Shown: piece by piece, positions 43,519-50,307 of the stretch
Position numbering within the stretch: position 1 is the stretch's first letter
Layout: every line of letters begins with the position of its first letter
Assembly: GCF_003853645.1 (NCBI RefSeq)
Contig: NZ_QTPO01000001.1
Location: forward strand, 232,625 to 296,624
Direction of reading: 5' to 3'
Source of the DNA: Burkholderia sp. Bp9143
GTDB lineage: Bacteria; Pseudomonadota; Gammaproteobacteria; Burkholderiales; Burkholderiaceae
DNA: 64,000 bases
Translations under genes and position numbers: made by a program
Notes under the pieces: model-generated
What the model was told of the DNA's origin: nothing
What the model saw: the letters and a program-made list of their open reading frames with translations, nothing else
The model's database searches: none

Positions 43519-44220
43519 ATGGCACTCGTCGGTGTATTGGGCGGAATGGGGCCGCTGGCCACGGTCGACTTCATGCATCGCGTGATTCGCTTGACACGCG
43601 CGCGCTGCGACCAGGAGCACCTGCCGATGATCGTCGCGAACCTGACGCAAACGCCCGATCGCTCGCGCGCGATCATCGACGGCGGGACCGATCCGCTGCC
43701 GGCGCTGCTCGATGGCATCGCGCTGCTGAACCGCTGCGGTGTCGACGTGATCGCGATCCCGTGCAATTCGGCGCATCACTGGTATGTGCCGCTGCGCGAA
43801 CGCAGTGCGGTGCCGATCCTGCATATCGTCGATGCATCGGTGGCCGCATTGCCGGCCGGCGTGCGTCGCGTTGCCGTGCTCGCCACGGGCGGCACGCTGG
43901 TGTCGGGCTTCTACCAGGCGGCGCTGCGTGCGCGCGGCTTCGAGCCCGTGATGCCGGGCGCGGCCGCGCAGCGCGATATCGCCGCGTGCATCGCGGCGGT
44001 CAAGGCGGGGAAGCTCGATGCGTCGGTGCGGTGCCTGTCGCGCGCGCTCGCGACGCTGGCGCGACGGGACGTGGGCGTCGCGGTGATGGGCTGCACGGAA
44101 ATCCCGATCGCCGCGCGTGCGCTGCGCGATGCGCCGTTCGCATTGGTCGACAGCACGCAGGAGCTGGCGCGCGCGACGGTCGCCTATGCGGCCGAGCGCG
44201 GATGGGGGCGGGCAGTGTGA
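43519..44220 (+). CDS. aspartate/glutamate racemase family protein
   Basis: A 233-residue PLP-independent racemase. The first catalytic Cys is in IPCNSAHHW (Cys82), the second in VMGCTEIPIAA (Cys192), and the N-terminal GVLGGMGPLATVDF is characteristic of aspartate racemases. It interconverts D- and L-aspartate (or glutamate). It is ten base pairs after the carrier gene with a strong AAGGAGG, so uptake and racemisation are probably coupled. Confidence 0.9.
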   Translation: MALVGVLGGMGPLATVDFMHRVIRLTRARCDQEHLPMIVANLTQTPDRSRAIIDGGTDPLPALLDGIALLNRCGVDVIAIPCNSAHHWYVPLRERSAVPILHIVDASVAALPAGVRRVAVLATGGTLVSGFYQAALRARGFEPVMPGAAAQRDIAACIAAVKAGKLDASVRCLSRALATLARRDVGVAVMGCTEIPIAARALRDAPFALVDSTQELARATVAYAAERGWGRAV

Positions 44221-44277
44221 CGCGCGGCGACGGCGGGATGCGCGGATGTCCCGCACGCATGACGGACACCGCTTGCG

Positions 44278-44643
44278 CTAGATCTGATACGGCGCCCGGA
44301 CGCCCGGTTCGGTGACGGGAAAATCCTTCGTGTTGCGCGATACGAGCAACAGGCCGTTCACTTGCGCCGATGCCCAGACGATCGCATCGGGCAGACGAAT
44401 GCGACGTTCCTTGCGAATCGTTACGGCGCGGTTCGCCACCAGGCTGTCGAGCGGGATGATGTCGAACGATGAGAGCCACGCGCGGATCGCCGCATCGTCG
44501 CTGGCCGTCGCGCCGACCATGACTTCCATCCAGGTCACCATGCTGATTGCCCGGTAGTCGTAGCGGGCCAGCTCCGCGCGCGCGGATTCCACGCCGCCGA
44601 GATAGTCGATCAGGATGTTGGTGTCGAAGAGTGCCTTTACCAT
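44278..44643 (-). CDS. vapC: VapC-like PIN-domain ribonuclease toxin
   Basis: A 121-residue PIN protein with all four acidic residues of the active site: MVKALFDTNILID (Asp8), WMEVMVG, RLPDAIVWA and SRNTKDF. VapC toxins cleave tRNA or rRNA when their antitoxin is degraded. The start codon overlaps the stop of a partial antitoxin reading frame (GAATGGTAA), the usual coupling of these modules, but the full antitoxin gene is 170 bp further upstream because the junction is duplicated. The C-terminus is VTEPGVRAPYQI. Confidence 0.92.
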   Translation of the reverse strand: MVKALFDTNILIDYLGGVESARAELARYDYRAISMVTWMEVMVGATASDDAAIRAWLSSFDIIPLDSLVANRAVTIRKERRIRLPDAIVWASAQVNGLLLVSRNTKDFPVTEPGVRAPYQI

Positions 44644-44890
44644 TCCGCGCGCAGGGCCTCCTGCCAGGCGAGCCCGTCGAGCGCACGCGCTTTCCAGAGA
44701 CCGAACACGGTGTCGGCATGCGGCGGCCGGTGCGGCACGAGGCAAGCGCCGGCCGGAAGCGCGCGGCCCGGATGCCTGGCCGCGCTGGGGGTGTCGATGT
44801 GTGCTTTTACCATTCTGAACGCAGTGCCTCCTGATAGGTGAGCCCGTCGACCGCGCGATCCTTCCACAGGCCGAATACGTGATCGGCGTG
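44620..44890. repeat. direct duplication of the antitoxin/toxin junction (copies at ~44620-44720 and ~44790-44890)
   Basis: About 100 bp covering the last 25 or so antitoxin codons and the first toxin codons occurs twice, offset by 170 bp. By eye the copies are roughly 80 percent identical, including the GGTGTCGA...TTTAC stretch next to each ATG. The divergence suggests either an old duplication or recombination between two related vapBC modules. The right-hand copy belongs to the intact antitoxin and the left-hand copy to the intact toxin. Confidence 0.75.
44637..44813 (-). CDS. truncated duplicate: toxin-start remnant fused to antitoxin C-terminal peptide
   Basis: A 58-codon frame that begins MVKAHIDTPS, nearly the toxin N-terminus. 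After an unrelated middle it ends in HADTVFGLWKARALDGLAWQ plus EALRAEW, a copy of the antitoxin tail (HADHVFGLWKDRAVDGLTYQ plus EALRSEW). It has no ribbon-helix-helix DNA-binding part. Its start overlaps the stop of the full antitoxin and its stop overlaps the toxin start, so translation could run through all three. In VapB proteins the C-terminal tail is what blocks VapC, so this piece could still neutralise the toxin. Confidence 0.55.
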   Translation of the reverse strand: MVKAHIDTPSAARHPGRALPAGACLVPHRPPHADTVFGLWKARALDGLAWQEALRAEW

Positions 44891-45025
44891 CGCTCGCTTG
44901 TGTTGCGCGATATACGCGTCGATCGCATCGCGAATGATCGCGGCGCGAGAGCGTTGCTCAGTCTCGACGATGGCGGCCAGTTCGTCGAGCTGGCCATTCG
45001 ACAGATCGATCAGGATACGGCTCAT
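44807..45025 (-). CDS. ribbon-helix-helix (VapB/CopG-type) antitoxin
   Basis: A 72-residue protein. The N-terminal RHH fold is MSRILIDLSNGQLDELAAIV with QRSRAAIIRDAIDAYI, and the C-terminal toxin-binding tail is about residues 45-72 (HADHVFGLWKDRAVDGLTYQ). A GGAGG Shine-Dalgarno precedes the ATG. The gene is autoregulated by family precedent, and the 24-bp palindrome at 45037-45060 directly upstream is the obvious operator. The VapC toxin follows after the duplicated segment. Confidence 0.88.
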   Translation of the reverse strand: MSRILIDLSNGQLDELAAIVETEQRSRAAIIRDAIDAYIAQHKRAHADHVFGLWKDRAVDGLTYQEALRSEW

Positions 45026-45036
45026 CGCAACCTCCG

Positions 45037-45060
45037 ATATATGATATGCATATCATATAT
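45037..45060. promoter_or_regulatory. perfect 24-bp palindrome, probable antitoxin operator
   Basis: Two 12-bp arms, ATATATGATATG and its exact complement, meet at 45048/45049, twelve bp upstream of the antitoxin start. The AT-rich sequence also supplies a promoter-like core. RHH antitoxins bind such repeats and repress their own operon. Confidence 0.75.
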
Positions 45061-45135
45061 ACACATGAGGCCATCCGCAAGGCGCCGACTCGCCCGGCAA
45101 GCTTGACGGCCGCCGGCAGGTTGCGGACCGGGCAC

Positions 45136-46029
45136 TCAGGCGGCGATTTTCCTCAGCCAGTCGGCGAGCCGACGCGCCCCGTCCGGCAGGTCCGTGTCCT
45201 CGCGTGTGCACAGGTAGTAGTCGCGCCCGTCGTCGAGCGCGTGGTCGAACAGCTTCACGAGTTCGCCGCTGGCCAGTTCGCGCTCGACCAGCGGCGCGCG
45301 CAACAGCGCCGCGCCGAGATCCGCACGCGCCGCGCTCAGCGTCAGTTGCCCGTCCTCGAACATCGGCCCCACCGCATGCGACACGTGCCGCACGCCGGCG
45401 CCCTGCAGCCAGTTGACCCAGGTGCTGCGATCCTCGTCGTGCACGAGCGGCGTCCGCGCGAGATCGGCCGGCGTGCGGAACGGCCCGTGGCGCTTCAGGA
45501 ACGACGGACTGCACATCGGCACCATCGCGCCCGGCAGCAGCCGCTCGCAGCGGTAGCCGGGCCAGTCGCCCGTGCCGAAGCGGATCGACAGGTCGGACGC
45601 GTCGCTTCGATAGTTGCGGTGATGCGCATACAGCACGGTCACGTCGACGTCGGTGTTGTCGGCGAGGAATGCGTGCAGGCGCGGAATGAACCAGCCGATG
45701 CCGAGCAGCGGAATCAGGCTGATCGTGATCTGCCGCAGCGACGACCGGTCGCGCACGAAGCGCGTCGCGCTGCGCAGCACCGAGAACGCGGCGCTGATCG
45801 AGCGGTAATAGTCGCGCCCCTCGTCGGTGAGCGCGAGCAGCCGGCCTTCGCGCACGGTCAGCGGCGTCTGGATGAACGCTTCGAGCAGTTGCAGCTGATG
45901 GCTGACAGCGGATGGCGTGATGTCGAGCTCGCGCGCGGCCGCGGTGACCGACCCGAGACGTGCGAATGCCTCGAACGCGCGGACGGCGCGTAGCGGCGGA
46001 TCGTGTGGAAATTGTTCGATATTTTTCAT
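45136..46029 (-). CDS. LysR-family regulator, GcvA-like
   Basis: A 297-residue LysR protein of the GcvA/AmpR type. The HTH is PLRAVRAFEAFARLGSVTAA plus PSAVSHQLQLLEAFI, and the effector domain has the SLIPLLGIGWFIPRL segment. It is divergent from a periplasmic binding protein gene with 179 bp between them. It therefore probably controls that gene together with the following ATC-hydrolase and carbamoylase genes. A 20-bp sequence spanning its start codon is repeated 148 bp away, in front of the divergent gene. Confidence 0.9.
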   Translation of the reverse strand: MKNIEQFPHDPPLRAVRAFEAFARLGSVTAAARELDITPSAVSHQLQLLEAFIQTPLTVREGRLLALTDEGRDYYRSISAAFSVLRSATRFVRDRSSLRQITISLIPLLGIGWFIPRLHAFLADNTDVDVTVLYAHHRNYRSDASDLSIRFGTGDWPGYRCERLLPGAMVPMCSPSFLKRHGPFRTPADLARTPLVHDEDRSTWVNWLQGAGVRHVSHAVGPMFEDGQLTLSAARADLGAALLRAPLVERELASGELVKLFDHALDDGRDYYLCTREDTDLPDGARRLADWLRKIAA

Positions 46030-46186
46030 GTATCGAATTTTATCGAAAAATCAGGGTAAGCGACAGCATGGAAATATCCTGTATTTACAGTGGATTACGT
46101 TATTGTGTCGGGAATGGCATAAGCATCCAACAATTGAGTATTTGGGGTGTGTCGGCAGAATATTTAATATTTTTCATGTTTCGAAT
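46019..46186. repeat. 20-bp direct repeat at 46019-46038 and 46167-46186
   Basis: ATATTTTTCATGTaTCGAAT and ATATTTTTCATGTtTCGAAT differ at one base. The first covers the LysR start codon (read leftward, ATGAAAAATAT); the second lies 23 bp before the binding-protein gene. Both are much more AT-rich than the surroundings. The repeat may be a duplicated gene start or paired regulator sites for the divergent promoters. Confidence 0.6.
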
Positions 46187-46208
46187 CCCGAATCGCTGAC
46201 CACTGCAC

Positions 46209-47375
46209 ATGAAAATCGCTTTCCTTCCCGCCAGCCTCGCATTCTCCGCGGCCGCGCTGATCGCCGCCGTTCCCGCCTTCGCGCAGTCCGCGCCGCAGAC
46301 GATCCTGATCGGTCTCGCCGCGCCGCTCACCGGCCCGTCCGCGCGGATCGGCAAGGACTTGCAGAACGGCGCGCAGCTCGCGATCGACGACGCGAACGCG
46401 AAGCATCCGAGCATCGGCGGCAAGCCGGTCGTCTACAAGCTCGTCGCGGCCGACGATCAATCCGACCCGCGCACGGCCGTCGCGGTCGCACAGCAGCTCG
46501 TCGACCGGCACGTGATCGGCGTCGTCGGTCACTGGAACACCGGCTGCAGCGTGCCGGCCTCGCGCGTCTACCGCGATGCGGGCATCCCGCAGATCGCGCC
46601 GGCATCCACCGGCCACCCGTACACGCAGCAGGGCTACGCGACGGCGTTCCGCATCATGGGTCACGACGATGCGGGCGGCAATTTCACCGGCGCCTATGCG
46701 GTGAAGACGCTGAAGGCGAAGCGCATCGCGGTGATCGACGATCGCACGTCGTTCGGCGCGGGGCTCGCCGACCAGTTCATCAAGGGCGTGCAGGCGAACG
46801 GCGGCACGATCGTCGATCGCCAGTACGTGAACGACAAGACGACCGACTTCAGCGGCGTGCTGACCGCGATCAAGGGCAAGCGCGCGGATCTCGTGTTCTT
46901 CGGCGGGCTCGACGCGCAGGCCGCGCCGATCGCGCGCCGGATGCGCCAGCTCGGCGTGAACGCGCCGCTGCTCGGTGCCGGCGGCTTCGTGAGCCAGACC
47001 TTCCTGTCGCTCGCGGGCAAGGACGGCGACGGCGTGACGGCGCTCGAACCGGGCCTGCCGCTCGACCGGATGCCGGGCGGCAAGGCGTTCGACGCGCAGT
47101 ACCGCGCACGCTTCAACGCGCCGATCGAACTGCATGCGCCGTTCGCGTACGACGCGGCCGCCACGCTGATCGCGGCCGCGCAGAAGGCCGGCACGACGCA
47201 GCCGGCGAAGCTGGTCGCGGCCGTGCGCGCGATCGATCGGCACGGCGTGACCGGCCGGGTCGCGTTCGACAGCGAAGGCAACCTGAAGGACCCGGCATTC
47301 ACGATCTACCAGGTGCGCGGCGGCAAATGGACCGTCGTCGACGTGCTCGGCGGCGCGCACCCCGCAACGAAATGA
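46209..47375 (+). CDS. branched-chain-amino-acid-type ABC substrate-binding protein (LivK family)
   Basis: A 388-residue secreted type-1 binding protein. The signal peptide is residues 1-25, ending FAQS. It has ILIGLAAPLTGPSARIGKDL, the WNTGCSVPAS and APASTGHPYTQQ ligand loops, and RIAVIDDRTSFGAGLADQF. Family ligands are Leu/Ile/Val, amides or other small molecules. No permease or ATPase genes are nearby, so it must share a transporter encoded elsewhere. It is first in an operon with the ATC-hydrolase-like and carbamoylase genes, which suggests it binds a thiazoline or carbamoyl amino acid. Confidence 0.9.
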   Translation: MKIAFLPASLAFSAAALIAAVPAFAQSAPQTILIGLAAPLTGPSARIGKDLQNGAQLAIDDANAKHPSIGGKPVVYKLVAADDQSDPRTAVAVAQQLVDRHVIGVVGHWNTGCSVPASRVYRDAGIPQIAPASTGHPYTQQGYATAFRIMGHDDAGGNFTGAYAVKTLKAKRIAVIDDRTSFGAGLADQFIKGVQANGGTIVDRQYVNDKTTDFSGVLTAIKGKRADLVFFGGLDAQAAPIARRMRQLGVNAPLLGAGGFVSQTFLSLAGKDGDGVTALEPGLPLDRMPGGKAFDAQYRARFNAPIELHAPFAYDAAATLIAAAQKAGTTQPAKLVAAVRAIDRHGVTGRVAFDSEGNLKDPAFTIYQVRGGKWTVVDVLGGAHPATK

Positions 47376-47392
47376 CGACGGAGACGAACCCC

Positions 47393-47932
47393 ATGACCGA
47401 CACGACTCATGCATCCGCGGCGGCCCCCGAGGACACGCGCCTCGGCATCCTCGCGCGGCGCCGCATCGAAGCGGAAATCATCAAGCCGATCTACGAGATC
47501 ATGAAGCGCGAATTCGGAACCGAGCGCGCGCAGGCCGTGATCGCGGAAGCCGTGCGCGGCGCGGCCGTCGACGCGGGCCGCACGTTCGCCGCGCAGGAGC
47601 CCGACGGCACGAGCGTGCAGTCGTTCATCGCGCTGCAGGTGCTGTGGGAGAAGGACGATGCGCTCGACGTCGAGGTGCACCGCGCGGACGACGCGCACTA
47701 CGACTACGACGTGCATCGCTGCAGCTACGCGGAGATGTATCACGCGATGGGGCTCGGCGAGATCGGCCACCTGCTGAGCTGCGCGCGCGACAGCTACTTC
47801 ATCGAGGGTTACGACCCACGCATCGCGCTGACGCGCACGAGCACGATCATGCAGGGCGGCAAGCGCTGCGATTTCCGTTATGCGCTGCAGGCGGCGCCCC
47901 GCGACAACGCCCCGGAGGCCGGCAATGCGTGA
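47393..47932 (+). CDS. L-2-amino-thiazoline-4-carboxylate (ATC) hydrolase family protein
   Basis: A 179-residue soluble protein with the pattern of the ATC_hydrolase family. An N-terminal helical part (RRRIEAEIIKPIYEIMKREF) is followed by CSYAEMYHAMGLGEIGHLLS with CARDSYFIEGYDP and the closing RTSTIMQGGKRCDFRY. The characterised activity opens L-ATC to S- or N-carbamoyl-L-cysteine in pseudomonads. Its direct neighbour is an N-carbamoyl amino acid hydrolase, the second enzyme of that route, which strengthens the call. ATG 47393 has GGAG nine bases upstream; an in-frame ATG at 47372 overlaps the previous stop. It overlaps the next gene by 8 bp. Confidence 0.8.
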   Translation: MTDTTHASAAAPEDTRLGILARRRIEAEIIKPIYEIMKREFGTERAQAVIAEAVRGAAVDAGRTFAAQEPDGTSVQSFIALQVLWEKDDALDVEVHRADDAHYDYDVHRCSYAEMYHAMGLGEIGHLLSCARDSYFIEGYDPRIALTRTSTIMQGGKRCDFRYALQAAPRDNAPEAGNA

Positions 47933-49181
47933 CGACCTCGCGGGCGCACCGCGCGTCGACGGCGCGCGGCTGTGGGCGTCGCTCGAACGGATGGCGCAGA
48001 TCGGCGCGACGCCGAAGGGCGGCGTCTGCCGTCTCGCGCTGACCGACCTCGACCGCGAGTCGCGCGACCTGTTCGTGGCGTGGGCGCGCGATGCCGGCTG
48101 CACGGTGCGGGTGGACCGGATGGGCAACGTGTTCGCGCGCCGCGCGGGCCGCAATCCCGCCGCCGCGCCGGTGATGACGGGCTCGCACGCCGATTCGCAG
48201 CCGACCGGCGGCCGCTACGACGGCATCTACGGCGTGCTCGGCGGCCTCGAGGTCGTGCGCGCGCTGAACGATGCGGGCATCGAGACCGAGCGTCCGATCG
48301 ACGTCGTGATCTGGACCAACGAGGAAGGCTCGCGCTTTGCGCCGGCGATGATCTCGGCCGGCGTGTTCTCCGGCGTCTATCCGCTGGAATACGGGCTGTC
48401 GCGCACCGACGGCGCAGGCAAGACGATCGGCGAGGAGCTCGCGCGGATCGGCTACGCGGGCGTCGAGCCCGTCGGGGGCTATCCGGTGCATGCCGCGTAC
48501 GAACTGCATATTGAGCAGGGCGCGATTCTCGAACGTGCGGGCAGGACGATCGGCGTCGTGACGGCCGGGCAGGGGCAGCGCTGGTACGAGGTGACGCTGA
48601 CGGGTGTCGACGCGCACGCGGGCACGACGCCGATGGAATTCCGGCGCGACACGCTGGTCGGCGCCGCGCGGATGATCGAATTCGTCGATGCGCTCGGCCG
48701 CCGTCATGCGCCGCACGCGCGCGCGACGGTCGGGATGATCGAGGCGCGGCCGAATTCGCGCAACACGGTGCCGGGCGGCTGTTTCTTCACGGTCGAGTTC
48801 CGCCATCCCGACGATGCGGTGCTCGACGAACTCGATGCGGCATTGCGTGCGGAACTGGCGCGCGTGGCGGCCGACGCCGGCCTCGGTGCGCGGATCGAGC
48901 AGATCTTCACGTATCCGCCGGTGCCGTTCGCGCCGCGCTGCATCGACGCGGTGCGCGACGCGGCGCAGGCACTCGAGCTGTCGCACATGGACATCGTGTC
49001 CGGTGCGGGCCATGACGCGTGCTATGTCGCGCGCGTCGCGCCGACCGGCATGATCTTCGTGCCCTGCGTCGACGGGTTGAGCCACAACGAGGCCGAGGCG
49101 ATCACGCCGGAATGGTCGGCGGCCGGCGCCGACGTGCTGCTGCGCGCGGTGCTGCAGAGCGCGCAGGAAGCGGGCGCGTGA
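47925..49181 (+). CDS. N-carbamoyl-L-amino-acid hydrolase (M20 family, Zn-dependent amidase)
   Basis: A 418-residue amidase of the HyuC/AtcC/allantoate amidohydrolase group. Metal ligands are in TGSHADSQPTGGRYDG, WTNEEGSRF and AYELHIEQG, and later SGAGHDACY and PCVDGLSHNEAE. A lid/dimerisation domain occupies about residues 210-325. It removes the carbamoyl group from N-carbamoyl amino acids. With the ATC hydrolase upstream, the likely substrate is N-carbamoyl-L-cysteine, giving L-cysteine, though beta-ureidopropionase or allantoate amidohydrolase activities have the same fold. GGAG precedes the ATG. Confidence 0.88.
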   Translation: MRDDLAGAPRVDGARLWASLERMAQIGATPKGGVCRLALTDLDRESRDLFVAWARDAGCTVRVDRMGNVFARRAGRNPAAAPVMTGSHADSQPTGGRYDGIYGVLGGLEVVRALNDAGIETERPIDVVIWTNEEGSRFAPAMISAGVFSGVYPLEYGLSRTDGAGKTIGEELARIGYAGVEPVGGYPVHAAYELHIEQGAILERAGRTIGVVTAGQGQRWYEVTLTGVDAHAGTTPMEFRRDTLVGAARMIEFVDALGRRHAPHARATVGMIEARPNSRNTVPGGCFFTVEFRHPDDAVLDELDAALRAELARVAADAGLGARIEQIFTYPPVPFAPRCIDAVRDAAQALELSHMDIVSGAGHDACYVARVAPTGMIFVPCVDGLSHNEAEAITPEWSAAGADVLLRAVLQSAQEAGA

Positions 49182-49202
49182 TCAGCGCCTGACAGGCGCG
49201 GC

Positions 49203-50039
49203 TTACTTGCCGGTTTTGCGTCGCGCCATGTACGCGAGGTAAGCGACGACCTGGTCGAGTTCCCGGTCGCTCAGCTGATCGGGCGGAAATGCCGGCATCA
49301 CGCGGCCCGGCCAGTCGCGCACCGATGCCGGATTGCGAATGTAGCGGCGCAGCGCGGCGGGCTGGAAGTAGTCGACCGGATTCATCGGCGCGTTCAGGTC
49401 GGGGCCGGCGTGGCTGCTGCCCGCGCCGTCGAGGCGGTGGCACGCGAGGCATTGCGTGACGAACAGCCGCTGGCCCGCGCGGGCCGGATCGTTCGCCGGC
49501 AGTGCCGGATCGACGGCGAGCGACGGCCAGCGCGCGAGCGGCGACGATTCGATCGTGATGCGCACGATCTGATACGGCCACTGCTCGCCGCGCACCGACG
49601 ATGCGTCCAGCCCCAGCCACACGAGATAGAACGGCCCCGCGCCGACCTGCTTGCCCGGCAGCTTCGGCCACGGGTGCGCGGGGTCCTCGATCGCGAGCCA
49701 CGCGACGGCGCCGGCCGGCGCACGGCGGCGCGCGAGATCCAGCGGCAGTTGCGCGGCGAAACCGTCGGCCGCGCGCGTTTCGAGCACGCCGTCCGCCGGC
49801 AGCGGCGTGTCGCCGAGCAGGGCGGCGAACGGCACCGCGCGAAACGTCATCGGCCGGCCGTATGCAATATCGCGCGGCACGTGGATGTCCGTCGCGTCGG
49901 CGCGCGCGAGCAGTGCCTGGCGCGTCAGGACGCGAGGCGTGCCGTCGGTCTCGAGTTCGAGCGAGCCCTGTGCGGACGCGCGCGTGGCGATCAGGCACAC
50001 CGTCAGCAGCAACAGCGAAAACCACTGGCGCTTCAGCAT
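49203..50039 (-). CDS. c-type cytochrome with N-terminal oxidoreductase-like domain
   Basis: A 278-residue periplasmic protein. After a signal peptide (residues 1-23, TRASA cut), about residues 24-165 form a domain resembling small molybdopterin-binding (YedY-like) modules, without obvious cofactor ligands. A class I cytochrome c domain follows, with heme site CLACHRLDG near residue 197 and Met ligand in GRVMPAF. It probably passes electrons to a periplasmic or membrane partner not encoded here. The GGAG site supports the ATG. It is convergent with the carbamoylase gene. Confidence 0.85.
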   Translation of the reverse strand: MLKRQWFSLLLLTVCLIATRASAQGSLELETDGTPRVLTRQALLARADATDIHVPRDIAYGRPMTFRAVPFAALLGDTPLPADGVLETRAADGFAAQLPLDLARRRAPAGAVAWLAIEDPAHPWPKLPGKQVGAGPFYLVWLGLDASSVRGEQWPYQIVRITIESSPLARWPSLAVDPALPANDPARAGQRLFVTQCLACHRLDGAGSSHAGPDLNAPMNPVDYFQPAALRRYIRNPASVRDWPGRVMPAFPPDQLSDRELDQVVAYLAYMARRKTGK

Positions 50040-50307
50040 TCGTTCTCCGTGGGGGGCGTTCCGGCGGCGGCAGGGGGGCGAGCGCCGCGGCCGATGGATG
50101 GAATCGGGCGACAGTCTATCCGGTACGGGTGGCGCTGGCGACTTTGGCGCGGGAACCGGGCAGGTGCGAGGGATCGGGCCGGCCTGCTGCAGCGAGCCGA
50201 CTACCGGGCCGGCCGATGCGTACCGGGGGATCGCACTGCGCGATTCGGGTAGCGGCGCAACCGCATGGATCGATCGCGTCGAGCGGGATCGACGTGCCCG
50301 GTCGCCG

